Source of the DNA: Alistipes communis
GTDB taxonomy: Bacteria; Bacteroidota; Bacteroidia; Bacteroidales; Rikenellaceae
Assembly (NCBI RefSeq): GCF_006542665.1
Contig: NZ_AP019735.1
Coordinates: 248,001 to 312,000 of the forward strand
Direction: 5' to 3'
DNA: 64,000 nt
In this document: one piece after another, positions 19,123 through 27,545 of the stretch
Numbering within the stretch: the stretch's first letter is position 1
Layout of the letters: every line of letters starts with the position of its first letter
Translations under genes and position numbers: made by a program
The notes under the pieces: generated by a model
Told to the model about the DNA's origin: nothing
What the model saw: the letters and a program-made list of their open reading frames with translations, nothing else
Databases searched by the model: none

Positions 19123-20322
19123 ATGGTTATCTTAGTACTCAACTGCGGCAGTTCCTCTATCAAATACCAGGTGATCGACATGGAGCAGACCGGCAGCACG
19201 CTGCTGGCCAAAGGCTTGGTCGAACGCATCGGACTCAGCGACGGCGTCCTCACCCACAAACCCGTCGGACGAGAGAATTTCGAGCTGCACCGCGCCATTC
19301 CCGACCACACGACCGGCATCCGCCTGGTACTCGACGCGCTGACAGATCCGGCGCACGGCGTCGTCGGGTCGCTCGACGAGATCAAAGCCGTCGGTCACCG
19401 CGTGGCGCACGGCGGCGAATTCTTCCCCCAAAGCTGCATCGTCGACGAAGATGTGAAGCGGAAGATCCGCTCGCTGTTCGAGATCGCGCCGCTGCACAAC
19501 CCCGCCAATTTGGAAGGCGTTCTCTCGATCGAGAAGGTGCTGCCCGGTACGCCGCAGGTGACGGTCTTCGACACCTCGTTCCATCAGACCATTCCCGCCA
19601 TGAACTACCTCTACGCCCTGCCTCACGCCTACTACGAAAAATATCGCGTGCGCAAATACGGTTTCCACGGCACGAGCCACCACTACGTGGCGCGCAAAGG
19701 CGCCGAACTGGCGGGGCTCGACTATGAAAAATCGAAAATCGTCACCTGCCACATCGGCAACGGCGCCTCCGTGACGGCCGTGCTCGACGGCAAATCCTAC
19801 GATACGTCGATGGGCTTCTCGCCGCTCGACGGGCTGGTGATGGGCACGCGCTGCGGAGCGATCGACGCATCGGCGATCACTTTCATCGGCGCGAAGGAGG
19901 GAATGAGCTATGCCGAACTGGACGAGATGATGAACAAGCGTTCGGGCGTGCAGGGCATGACCGATCTGTCGAGCGACATGCGCGACATCGACAAAGCCTA
20001 CAACGAAGGGAATCCCCGTGCCATCGTGGCCCGTGATATGTACTACAACCGTGTGAAGAAGTTCGTGGGGGCCTATGCGGCCGAGATGGGAGGGGTCGAC
20101 CTCATCGTCTTCACGGGCGGCGTGGGCGAGAATTCGCGCGAACTGCGCCGGTCGGTCTGCGCAGGCCTCGAATTCATGGGCGTGGAGTTCGATCCCGCGG
20201 CCAACGAAGTGCGGGGCGAGGACAAAATCCTCTCGACGCCCGCGTCGCGGGTCAAAGTCGCCGTCATCGCTACCGACGAGGAGCTGATGATCGCCACCGA
20301 CACCTACAATCTGGTCAAATGA
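19123..20322 (+). CDS. ackA: acetate kinase
   Basis: A 399-residue ASKHA-fold kinase that makes ATP and acetate from acetyl phosphate and ADP. The start is set at MVILVLNCGSSSIKYQ, the first residues of the conserved phosphate-1 motif; upstream extensions run into non-coding repeat sequence. Other motifs: GHRVAHGGE, VFDTSFHQTIP, KYGFHGTSHHYV, HIGNGASVTAV, GTRCGAIDAS and FTGGVGENS. Length fits the family exactly. It is followed by ptb and buk on the same strand (gaps of 159 and 43 bp), so three acyl-phosphate enzymes lie together. It is the ATP-yielding end of the PFOR pathway also encoded in the window. Confidence 0.98.
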   Translation: MVILVLNCGSSSIKYQVIDMEQTGSTLLAKGLVERIGLSDGVLTHKPVGRENFELHRAIPDHTTGIRLVLDALTDPAHGVVGSLDEIKAVGHRVAHGGEFFPQSCIVDEDVKRKIRSLFEIAPLHNPANLEGVLSIEKVLPGTPQVTVFDTSFHQTIPAMNYLYALPHAYYEKYRVRKYGFHGTSHHYVARKGAELAGLDYEKSKIVTCHIGNGASVTAVLDGKSYDTSMGFSPLDGLVMGTRCGAIDASAITFIGAKEGMSYAELDEMMNKRSGVQGMTDLSSDMRDIDKAYNEGNPRAIVARDMYYNRVKKFVGAYAAEMGGVDLIVFTGGVGENSRELRRSVCAGLEFMGVEFDPAANEVRGEDKILSTPASRVKVAVIATDEELMIATDTYNLVK

Positions 20323-20481
20323 TCCCGATGATCCCGCATCGGTGAAAAACCCTTCGATTCGACGGGCAACGAAGCGGATTCGCACTCCCCGACCGAACCG
20401 GCAGAGCCTTCTGGCGGCGGTTCCGGACACGGGAAGCGGAAAACAATGTCCGAAACGTTTAATACGAACTTTCATACAGCA

Positions 20482-21387
20482 ATGATTACAAAACTCTCGC
20501 AAATCGTCGAGGAGGCCCAGAAAAAGGGCCACAAACGGCTGGCCGTCGCCTACGGTCAGGATTCCCACACGCTCAGCGCCGTCTACGACGCATATAAGGA
20601 GGGATTGGTCGAACCGACCCTCTACGGCGACAAACAGGTCATCGAAGAGGTCTGCGGGGCCGAGGGGATCGATTGTTCGATCTTCAAGATCGTGGATGAA
20701 AAGAGCGACGTCAACTGCGTGCGGCTGGCCGTCGCGGCCGTCGTGGCGGGCGACGCCGACGTCCTGATGAAGGGACTCGTCTCGACCGACAAATACATGC
20801 GCGGCATCCTGAACAAGGATGCGGGTCTCTTCCCGCCCAAGGGCGTGCTGAGCCACGTGGCCATTCTCGAAATGCCGTCGCTTCCCAAACTGCTCTGCAT
20901 CTCGGACGTCGCGGTGATCCCCGCACCCGACTTCAAGCAGAAACAGAAGCTGATCGGATACCTCATCCAGACTGCCAGGCTGCTGGGCATCGACACGCCG
21001 AAAATCGCCTGCATCGCACCCTCGGAACAAGTGCTGCCGAGCGTTCCGTCGTCGACCGAAGGGGCCATCCTGGCCAAAATGGGCGACCGCGGACAATTGG
21101 GCAATGCGATCGTCGACGGGCCGCTGTCGCTGGACGTAGCGCTCTACAAGGAGGTCGCCGAGCACAAAAAAGTCAAGGGTTCGGCCGTCGCGGGCGATCC
21201 CGACTGCCTGCTCTTCCCCAACATCGAATCGGCCAACGTCTTCTTCAAGGCAGCCACGCATTTCGGCGGCGCCGAGCTGGCGGCCATGGTCATGGGAACG
21301 AAGGTTCCCTGCGTGCTCACCTCGCGCGGCGACTCGCGCCTGACCAAGATGTACTCCATCGCACTGGCCTGCCTGGCCGCCCGTTGA
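20482..21387 (+). CDS. ptb: phosphate butyryltransferase (phosphotransbutyrylase)
   Basis: A 301-residue enzyme of the phosphate acetyl/butyryltransferase family that exchanges CoA for phosphate on butyryl-CoA or related acyl-CoAs. The ATG at 20482 (MITKLSQIVEEAQKKG) gives the usual length; an upstream in-frame ATG at 20446 would add 12 residues. Family segments include VMKGLVSTDKY-like LMKGLVSTDKYMRG, GVLSHVAILEMP, VAVIPAPDF and a C-terminal MGTKVPCVLTSRGDS. A butyrate kinase gene follows directly, the usual partner. The substrate could also be a branched-chain acyl-CoA, since Ptb/Buk pairs serve isobutyrate and isovalerate too. Confidence 0.9.
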   Translation: MITKLSQIVEEAQKKGHKRLAVAYGQDSHTLSAVYDAYKEGLVEPTLYGDKQVIEEVCGAEGIDCSIFKIVDEKSDVNCVRLAVAAVVAGDADVLMKGLVSTDKYMRGILNKDAGLFPPKGVLSHVAILEMPSLPKLLCISDVAVIPAPDFKQKQKLIGYLIQTARLLGIDTPKIACIAPSEQVLPSVPSSTEGAILAKMGDRGQLGNAIVDGPLSLDVALYKEVAEHKKVKGSAVAGDPDCLLFPNIESANVFFKAATHFGGAELAAMVMGTKVPCVLTSRGDSRLTKMYSIALACLAAR

Positions 21388-21430
21388 CACCTTGGAAGCC
21401 CCGACCGAACCGACAATACGCACCCCGACC

Positions 21431-22516
21431 ATGAGCTACATCATTCTGGCTATTAACCCGGGCTCTACCTCCACGAAGATCGCCGTCTACGAAGATACGC
21501 AGCCCGTCCTTTCGCTGGCGATCGACCACTCCGCCGCCGAGATCGCCGCGTTCGCGACGATCGGCGACCAGTTCGAATGGCGGAAAGACCTCGTGCTCGA
21601 ATCGCTGCGCAAACGCGGATTCGACATCGGCACCCTCTCTGCCGTCATCGGCCGCGGCGGGCTGGTGCATCCCGTCGAGGGCGGGGTCTACGAGGTGAAC
21701 GACGCATTGCACGACGACCTGCTCCACGCCCGGCGGCAGCACGCCTCGAATCTGGGCGGACTGATCGCACAGGAGATCGCAGCCGAGGTCGGTGTCAAGG
21801 CCTATATCGCCGATCCGGTCGTGGTGGACGAGATGATTCCCTACGCACGCATTTCGGGACTGCCCCAGCTGCCGCGCGAATCGGTCTTCCACGCCCTCAA
21901 CCAGAAGGCCATCGCACGCCGGTACGCCCGCGAAACGGGTCGGAAATACGAAGAGCTGAACCTGATCGTCTCGCACATGGGAGGCGGCATCACCGTCAGC
22001 GCGCACCGCCAGGGGCGCGTGATCGACACCTCCAACGCCCTCAACGGCGCAGGGCCGTTTTCGCCGGAGCGCGCCGGCACGCTGCCTCCGGGACCGCTGA
22101 TCGATCTTTGCTTTTCGGGAGAATACACCCGCGAAGAGTTGCAGAAACTCATCAACGGCCGCGGCGGCCTGCTCGCACACCTCGGCACGACGTCGGTCCC
22201 CGAAATCCTGCGGCGGATCGACAACAACGATTTGCAGGCGATGCTGGTGTTGCGCGCCATGTGCTACAACGTAGCCAAGGAGATCGGGGCGATGGCCATC
22301 GCCCTCAAAGGCAAGGCGGACGCGATCCTGCTCACCGGCGGCATCGCCCACAACAAGCGGCTCACGGATTTCATCGCCGCGCATGTCGACTTCATCGCCC
22401 CGGTCTTCGTCTACCCCGGCGAGAACGAGTTGGAGGCGTTGGCACGCAACGCACTGGCCGTGCTGCGCGGCGACTGCGAGGCGAAGACCTACTACAAAGC
22501 GGACGTCACGGCATAA
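21431..22516 (+). CDS. buk: butyrate kinase
   Basis: A 361-residue ASKHA-fold acyl kinase that turns butyryl (or branched-chain acyl) phosphate plus ADP into the free acid and ATP. The start is chosen at MSYIILAINPGSTSTK, the conserved phosphate motif. Other signatures: RGGLVHPVEGGVYEV, HASNLGGLIA, ISGLPQLPRESVFHALNQKA, VSHMGGGITVSAH and LTGGIAHNKRL, which distinguish Buk from acetate kinase. It lies 43 bp after ptb. With ptb it provides substrate-level phosphorylation distinct from the ackA route next to it. A strong terminator follows. Confidence 0.95.
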   Translation: MSYIILAINPGSTSTKIAVYEDTQPVLSLAIDHSAAEIAAFATIGDQFEWRKDLVLESLRKRGFDIGTLSAVIGRGGLVHPVEGGVYEVNDALHDDLLHARRQHASNLGGLIAQEIAAEVGVKAYIADPVVVDEMIPYARISGLPQLPRESVFHALNQKAIARRYARETGRKYEELNLIVSHMGGGITVSAHRQGRVIDTSNALNGAGPFSPERAGTLPPGPLIDLCFSGEYTREELQKLINGRGGLLAHLGTTSVPEILRRIDNNDLQAMLVLRAMCYNVAKEIGAMAIALKGKADAILLTGGIAHNKRLTDFIAAHVDFIAPVFVYPGENELEALARNALAVLRGDCEAKTYYKADVTA

Positions 22517-22538
22517 GGCCGCCCCGCTTGTCACGTCA

Positions 22539-22570
22539 GCTCCCGGAACTTCTTGCGAAGTTCCGGGAGC
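22539..22570. terminator. terminator after buk
   Basis: Perfect 14-nt arms (GCTCCCGGAACTTC and its complement) around TTGC, followed by CGGTTTTA. It separates buk from the convergent flippase gene. Confidence 0.9.
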
Positions 22571-22602
22571 CGGTTTTATGCCCACATCGTCGGAAGACTA
22601 CA

Positions 22603-24066
22603 TCAACAGGTTTTGTGCCATAACTTCCGTACGATCGCCAGCGTCTCGCGCAGGGATTCCAGCCGGAAAAGGGCCGCGGCACCGGCGAAGACCGCGACGC
22701 CGGCGATCAGCTGCACCATAAGCCGCAAGCCGAGGTGCAGGTCGGCGATACGGGGTTGCACGCCCCACACCACCGTGCCGTACATCAGCGCCGTAACGGC
22801 CGCGATGGGCAGCAGCGTCCGCACGAACCGCCAGAGAGACAGCGTGCAGAGCCGCGTCGTCGCAACGAGATTGAGCACCAGTTCGATGGCCGCCATGGCC
22901 ACCATGCCCCACACGATCGCCATGACGCTGTGCGGAATAGTCACCGCCAGCACGCCCGTCATCAAGACACGCTTGACGACCTCCAACCGCACCACCACGC
23001 GGCCGTCGCTCAGGGTTTTGAGCACGTTGTAGGCGATCATCGCCAGCGGCGTGAAAAGCCCCACGAGGCACATCGCCTCGAAATAAGGCACCGTCGGCAT
23101 CCACTTTTCGCCCAGCAGCAGGGCGAAGAGATCGGGTGCGACGGCCGAGAGGCCCGTCATCGCGGGAAACATCAGAAAGGCGACGATCATCACCACCTGC
23201 CGGTAGCTTTCGGCGAATTTGCGAGGCGAGGCCGCCAGTTTGGAAAAAGCGGGAAAGGTGACGTTCTGCACCGACTGCACGGTCGACGTGACGGGCAGCT
23301 CTTCGAGTTTCTGCGCCTGATAGAAATAGCCGAGCAGATCGGTCGAGTAGATCTTGCCGATGAAGAGCTGCGCCACACGGGTATAGATCGCCGAGATGAG
23401 GTCGGTGGCCATGAGCCGCAGGCTGTAAGGAGCCATTTCACGCAGCGGGCGCGTCGAAGCCCGTTCCGTGCGGCGCGGCCGCCAATCGCTGAAAAACCAC
23501 AGCAGCGCCGCCCGCACCGCGATCGACGAGAGGCGCTGCCCGACCAGGCTCCACACGCCGCATCCGGCCAGCGCCATCGTCACGGCCAGCACACCGCTCG
23601 CAAGCGACGCGACGAAAGTGATCTTCGACAGCAGCGCGAAGCGGAACTGCCGCATGAAGATCGTATTCTGGATCGTACCCAGCGCATTGACCGGCACCAG
23701 AAGAAAGAGCACCGGCGCGATACGCGCCAGAATCGGCCGCCCGTAAAAAGCCGCTACGACAGGAAAGACAGCCACCAGCACGCCGTAGACGATCCACGAA
23801 ACGACGACGTTGAAGAGGAAGACCGACTTGTAATCGCCCTGCGCAGGATCGCCCTTGCGGATGAGCATCTGCGAAAAGCCGCTGTCGACGACCACCAGCG
23901 CCAGCGACGAGAAGAAGGTCATCAGCGCCATTAGCCCCACGTCGTCGGGCATCAGCAGCCGCGCCACGACGATCGAGACGACCATCTGCAACAGGATGGT
24001 TCCGAGCTTCTCGCCCAGACTCCACGCCACGCCGCTGGCGACCTTATCGCGCAACTCCCCGCCCAT
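22603..24066 (-). CDS. lipopolysaccharide/polysaccharide flippase (MOP superfamily, WzxC-like)
   Basis: A 487-residue polytopic membrane protein with about 12-14 hydrophobic segments, beginning KVASGVAWSLGEKLGTILLQ, then VARLLMPDDVGLMAL and a DSGFSQMLIRKGDPAQGDY segment typical of the WzxC/TuaB branch of polysaccharide exporters. Members move lipid-linked sugar units across the inner membrane. It is the last gene of an apparent aroQ-pyk-flippase operon (6 bp after pyk). No glycosyltransferase genes are nearby, so the glycan is unknown. Family call is good; exact role is open. Confidence 0.9.
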   Translation of the reverse strand: MGGELRDKVASGVAWSLGEKLGTILLQMVVSIVVARLLMPDDVGLMALMTFFSSLALVVVDSGFSQMLIRKGDPAQGDYKSVFLFNVVVSWIVYGVLVAVFPVVAAFYGRPILARIAPVLFLLVPVNALGTIQNTIFMRQFRFALLSKITFVASLASGVLAVTMALAGCGVWSLVGQRLSSIAVRAALLWFFSDWRPRRTERASTRPLREMAPYSLRLMATDLISAIYTRVAQLFIGKIYSTDLLGYFYQAQKLEELPVTSTVQSVQNVTFPAFSKLAASPRKFAESYRQVVMIVAFLMFPAMTGLSAVAPDLFALLLGEKWMPTVPYFEAMCLVGLFTPLAMIAYNVLKTLSDGRVVVRLEVVKRVLMTGVLAVTIPHSVMAIVWGMVAMAAIELVLNLVATTRLCTLSLWRFVRTLLPIAAVTALMYGTVVWGVQPRIADLHLGLRLMVQLIAGVAVFAGAAALFRLESLRETLAIVRKLWHKTC

Positions 24067-24072
24067 ACCGCG

Positions 24073-25548
24073 CTATTTCAACTGCGCCCGACGCTCCTCG
24101 TTGCGGCGCTTGATATCGCCGATCGTGGCGATCTCGATGTAGGAGGCGCCGCGCACGGCACCGAAACTGCCGCCGATGGCCACGACCATATCCTCGTCCT
24201 TCAACTCCTGGTAACGCTGGTTGATGAACTCCATGGCGTCGCCCAGAAAATGATAGGAATCCTCCTTGCTCTTGCTGCGCAGGATCGGCATGACACCGTA
24301 GGAGAGACCCAGCAAGCGCTGCGCCTGCAACGTGTAGCAGACCGCGATGACGATCGTCGTCGGGCGGAACGCAGCGATGTAACGCCCCGTGCGGCCCGTC
24401 AGCGTATCGAGCAGAATCGCCCGAATCGGCAAGTTGGTCGAAGCGCGCACCGCCGAACGGGCGATCTGCGCCGTAATCTCGTGGTTGACCGACACCATGT
24501 GGATGTCGATGAAGGGCGTCGAATAGGCTTCGTCGCGCTCGATGGCCTTGGCGATGCGCGCCATCGTCTCGACCGACTCCACGGGATAGGCCCCCGAAGC
24601 GGTCTCGTCGCTCAGCATGACGGCGTCGACCCGCTCGTAGATGGCGCTGGCGACATCGCTCACCTCGGCGCGCGTCGGACGCGGCGAACCGACCATCGAG
24701 TAGAGCATCTGCGTGGCGATGATGACCGGACGTTTGGCGGCGATGCACTTGTCGACGATCATCCGCTGCGTGATGGGGATGATCTCGGCAGGCAGCTCGA
24801 CGCCCAGGTCGCCGCGCGCCACCATGATGCCGTAGGAGGCTTCGATGATCTCGTCGATGTTGTCGATTCCCTCCTGGTTCTCGATCTTCGAGATGATCTT
24901 GATGCCGCTGTTCCGGCTGTCGAGAATCGCCTGCACGGCTTCGACGTCGCGCGCGCTGCGCACGAACGAGTGGGCGATGAAATCGACGCCGTTCTCCGTG
25001 GCCCACTCGATGTACATGCGGTCTTTCTCGGTCACCGAAGGCAGGTCGATCGACACGTTGGGGACGTTGACGCTCTTGCGCGAACGCAACGTGCAGTCGC
25101 GCATGACGCGGCAGACCAGTTCTTCGGCCGATTTCTGTTCGACATGCAGTTCCATTTCGCCGTCGGCGATGAGCATCGTGGCCCCCGCCGGCACGTCGCG
25201 CACGATGTGCTCGACATTCATGTAGATCACCTCGCGCGTCGAGGGAATATCGGTTTTGACGCTCGTCCCGCGCACCTTCACCCTGTCGCCCGCCGCAAAG
25301 CGGATGCCGTCGGGATAGGCGTCGTCCATGCGCGTCACGCGAATCTCGGGGCCCTTCGTGTCGAGCATGACGGGGATCGAATTCGAAACGCTGCGCACCA
25401 TGCGGATGATCTCGGCGGCATTTTCCAGCGAGGCGTGCGCCGAATTGATCCGCACGATGTTCATTCCCGCCTTGAACAGGCTTCGCACCAACTCTTCCGT
25501 GCAACGCTGCACCGAGAGCGTCGCCACTATTTTCGTTCGTTTAATCAT
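24073..25548 (-). CDS. pyk: pyruvate kinase
   Basis: A 491-residue glycolytic enzyme making pyruvate and ATP from phosphoenolpyruvate. Recognisable parts: TKIVATLS at the N-terminus, MLDTKGPEIRV, the catalytic ISKIENQEGIDNIDEI, MVARGDLGVELP, and the ATQMLYSM segment with PTRAEVSDVASAIYE. The usual NFSHG near residue 38 reads NSAHA, which to my recollection is the Bacteroidales form. It sits 19 bp after aroQ and 6 bp before the flippase, so all three share the aroQ promoter. Its product feeds the PFOR gene at 51843-55388. Confidence 0.97.
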   Translation of the reverse strand: MIKRTKIVATLSVQRCTEELVRSLFKAGMNIVRINSAHASLENAAEIIRMVRSVSNSIPVMLDTKGPEIRVTRMDDAYPDGIRFAAGDRVKVRGTSVKTDIPSTREVIYMNVEHIVRDVPAGATMLIADGEMELHVEQKSAEELVCRVMRDCTLRSRKSVNVPNVSIDLPSVTEKDRMYIEWATENGVDFIAHSFVRSARDVEAVQAILDSRNSGIKIISKIENQEGIDNIDEIIEASYGIMVARGDLGVELPAEIIPITQRMIVDKCIAAKRPVIIATQMLYSMVGSPRPTRAEVSDVASAIYERVDAVMLSDETASGAYPVESVETMARIAKAIERDEAYSTPFIDIHMVSVNHEITAQIARSAVRASTNLPIRAILLDTLTGRTGRYIAAFRPTTIVIAVCYTLQAQRLLGLSYGVMPILRSKSKEDSYHFLGDAMEFINQRYQELKDEDMVVAIGGSFGAVRGASYIEIATIGDIKRRNEERRAQLK

Positions 25549-25567
25549 AATCGTAGACTGATTTCAA

Positions 25568-25990
25568 TTATTTCTGCAAAAGAAGTGCCTCTACCCCCAG
25601 ACGGTAGGAGTCGAGACCGAAACCCATGATCGACCCCCGCACGACGGGCGCCAGCAGCGACACGTGGCGGAACTCCTCGCGCGCCAGGATCGACGAGATG
25701 TGGACTTCCACCACCGGCGTCGCGATGGCGGCCACCGCATCGCGCAGCGCCACCGACGTGTGGGTATATCCTCCGGCATTGAACACCACGCCGTCGTAAC
25801 GGCCTTCGCTGCGATGCAACGCATCGATCAACTCGCCTTCGACGTTCGACTGGAAACAGTCCAGTCCGACGTCGGGGAAAACCGCTCGCAGCCGCGTGAG
25901 ATACTCCTCGAAAGCGGTCGACCCGTAGACCGCCACATCGCGCCGCCCCTGCAAATTGAGGTTGGGGCCGTTCAGAATCAAAATCTTCAT
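25568..25990 (-). CDS. aroQ: type II 3-dehydroquinate dehydratase
   Basis: A 140-residue shikimate-pathway enzyme, dehydrating 3-dehydroquinate to 3-dehydroshikimate. The start is placed at MKILILNGPNLNLQG, the conserved opening; in-frame ATGs 6 and 27 nt upstream fall within the leader. Active-site regions: RRDVAVYG (Tyr), FQSNVEGELID, FNAGGYTHTSVALRDA, EVHISSILAREEFR (His) and GFGLDSYRLGVEAL. Length is normal. It is first in the aroQ-pyk-flippase operon and has a near-perfect promoter 25-56 nt upstream. Confidence 0.97.
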   Translation of the reverse strand: MKILILNGPNLNLQGRRDVAVYGSTAFEEYLTRLRAVFPDVGLDCFQSNVEGELIDALHRSEGRYDGVVFNAGGYTHTSVALRDAVAAIATPVVEVHISSILAREEFRHVSLLAPVVRGSIMGFGLDSYRLGVEALLLQK

Positions 25991-26014
25991 GGTCATCCTT
26001 ATATATTTCGAGGA

Positions 26015-26046
26015 CAAAGATACGCAAAGTCGAGTGCAGAAGCAAA
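26015..26046 (-). promoter_or_regulatory. promoter of the aroQ-pyk-flippase operon
   Basis: On the minus strand TTTG (26046-26043), a 20-nt spacer and TATCTTTG (26022-26015) exactly match the Bacteroidetes housekeeping consensus. The predicted transcript starts about 20 nt before the aroQ ATG. Confidence 0.9.
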
Positions 26047-26409
26047 CGTCAGCTCCGCAATTAAGATTAAAACAGCATCCTGTCGAGCCGTTACGATCTC
26101 CTGTCGCAACATTGCGGCACTGAGCGCCGCGCAGGCCGAAGCCTCCGCCCGCGGAGGCCCGCCACAGGGGCGTGCTCCGCAGACTTCGACCCGCAGCTAC
26201 GGCAGCAACCGATCCTCACGCATCCTCGGGATGACGGAACGGAATTCCTAATTTTAATTCTTAAATTGCCAATCGCAGGTTGCTTTTGCACTCGGCTTGC
26301 ACACTTTGCGGAGGACAAGCCTCCGCTTAGATAGGCGGCGCTTCGGCAGAATCCCAAATAAATTCGGTTCTGCACCCGGCTTGCACACTTTGCGGAGGAC
26401 AAGCCTCCG

Positions 26410-26440
26410 CTTAGATAGGCGGCGCCTCGGCAGAACCAAA
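26410..26440 (-). promoter_or_regulatory. leftward promoter-like element mirrored in the palindrome
   Basis: On the minus strand TTTG (26440-26437), a 19-nt spacer and TATCTAAG (26417-26410) resemble a promoter with two mismatches in the -7 box. It is the mirror image of the thiL promoter about the palindrome centre and would fire towards aroQ. Confidence 0.45.
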
Positions 26441-26444
26441 TAAA

Positions 26445-26476
26445 TTTGGTTCTGCGCTCGGCTTGCACTATCTTTG
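26445..26476 (+). promoter_or_regulatory. promoter of thiL, nearly leaderless
   Basis: TTTG (26445-26448), 20-nt spacer, TATCTTTG (26469-26476): a perfect consensus. The ATG begins only four bases after the -7 box, so the transcript would start at or within a few bases of the start codon. Confidence 0.88.
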
Positions 26477-26480
26477 TCCC

Positions 26481-27428
26481 ATGACCGAATTCGAACTGAT
26501 CGCCCGCATCGGGCAACTCTTCGCCGGAGTGCCCCGCAACGACTTCGAGGAGCCGGGAGACGACTGCACGGTACTCGGCATCGGCGGCAGCGAGTCGCTG
26601 CTCTTCACCGCCGATCTGCTCACCGAGGGCATTCATTTCCTGCGCAACACCACGCCCCCTTACGAATTGGGCCGCAAGGCGCTCGCGGTCAATCTGAGCG
26701 ATGTGGCCGCCATGGGCGGACGGAGCGTCGCCACGCTGCTGTCGGTGGCGCTGCCGCCCGACGTGTCGGACGAATGGACCGAAGCGTTCCTGCGGGGATA
26801 CCGCGATCTCTCGGCCGAGGAGGGGGTGATGCTCGCCGGCGGCGACACGACCTCGTCGCGGCACGACATCACGGTCAACGTCACGGTCGTCGGCCGTGCC
26901 GCCGACCACTGCATCAAACGCCGCAGCGACGCCCGTGCGGGCGACGCGATCGTCGTGGCAGGGCCGCTCGGCGCTTCGGGTGCCGGACTGTGCGACTTGC
27001 TGGCCGGCAACCTCGACACTCCCAATGCCCGTATACACAACGCACCCGCCGCACAGACGGCCGAAGGTCTCTGGCTCGGCGAACGCACGGAGGTGCACGC
27101 CATGACCGATCTTTCGGACGGACTGGCCTCCGATCTGCGGCATATTGCGGAGCAGTCGCATGTCGGAGCGACGGTCGATCTCGAACGCATCCCGATCGCA
27201 CCCGGCTCCGATCTGGTGACGGCCCTGACGGGCGGCGAAGATTACAAGCTGCTCTTCACGGCCGCACCCGAAGCCCTGCCGGCGCTCTGCCGGGCTTTCG
27301 AATCCCGCTTCGGCCGCCCGCTCTACCCGATCGGCACCGTCACCGAAGCCGAGGACGACACAATCGTCTGGCTCGACCGCGGCCGACGGGTCGAGACCGA
27401 CTGGCGCGGGTACGAACACAACGCCTGA
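26481..27428 (+). CDS. thiL: thiamine-monophosphate kinase
   Basis: A 315-residue enzyme of the PurM-like ATP-dependent family that phosphorylates thiamine monophosphate to the diphosphate cofactor needed by, among others, the PFOR encoded at 51843-55388. Motifs: FELIARIGQLF at the start, DDCTVL, LLFTADLLTEGIHF, LAVNLSDVAAMGGR, LAGGDTTSS, and MTDLSDGLASDLRHIA, followed by GEDYKLLFT. Length is typical. The ATG follows the -7 box by 4 nt, so initiation on a leaderless or nearly leaderless message is likely. No TPP riboswitch is seen. Confidence 0.95.
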   Translation: MTEFELIARIGQLFAGVPRNDFEEPGDDCTVLGIGGSESLLFTADLLTEGIHFLRNTTPPYELGRKALAVNLSDVAAMGGRSVATLLSVALPPDVSDEWTEAFLRGYRDLSAEEGVMLAGGDTTSSRHDITVNVTVVGRAADHCIKRRSDARAGDAIVVAGPLGASGAGLCDLLAGNLDTPNARIHNAPAAQTAEGLWLGERTEVHAMTDLSDGLASDLRHIAEQSHVGATVDLERIPIAPGSDLVTALTGGEDYKLLFTAAPEALPALCRAFESRFGRPLYPIGTVTEAEDDTIVWLDRGRRVETDWRGYEHNA

Positions 27429-27492
27429 GCCCGTACCCGCAGGCCGAAGAACTGCTTCCGTCCGGAAAATATTCCGAAAAGGCCGAAAATCC

Positions 27493-27523
27493 TTTGAAAC
27501 GGCCGATTTATTCGCTATCTTGG
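27493..27523 (+). promoter_or_regulatory. promoter of the 27546 lipoprotein gene
   Basis: TTTG (27493-27496), 19-nt spacer, TATCTTGG (27516-27523; one mismatch). The ATG lies 22 bp after the -7 box. Confidence 0.75.
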
Positions 27524-27545
27524 GAGCATAATCCTCTCTCGTACC

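Larger units (their letters stand above)
25991..26480. other. 490-nt intergenic region: aroQ promoter, spacer and tandem promoter repeat
   Basis: No gene is supported. From left to right it contains the minus-strand aroQ promoter (26015-26046), about 210 nt with GC-rich short hairpins and an AT-rich stretch (26240-26275), and then two full plus one partial copy of an 84-bp repeat (26284-26480) that ends as the thiL promoter. Confidence 0.8.
26284..26480. repeat. tandem 84-bp repeat carrying promoter elements
   Basis: Two copies of a unit spaced by 84 bp share an identical 49-bp core (26293-26341 and 26377-26425). A third, partial copy starts at about 26450 and runs into the thiL start. Each full unit has a hairpin GCGGAGG/CCTCCGC and the sequence GATAGGCGGCG. 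Between copies 2 and 3 lies a perfect palindrome with 12-nt arms (26430-26455). The first two copies read CACACTTTG where the last reads CACTATCTTTG, so only the last has a full -7 box on the plus strand. Confidence 0.93.

Noticed and set aside
26254..26439. Small minus-strand protein with repeated RRLSKRRLVLRKVCKP
   Set aside because: The peptide repeat is just the translated tandem DNA repeat; no start signal or homology.
26284..26480. CRISPR array
   Set aside because: Only two complete units, the repeat core (49 bp) is longer than usual, the intervals are themselves palindromic and similar, and no cas genes are near. The promoter boxes explain it better.
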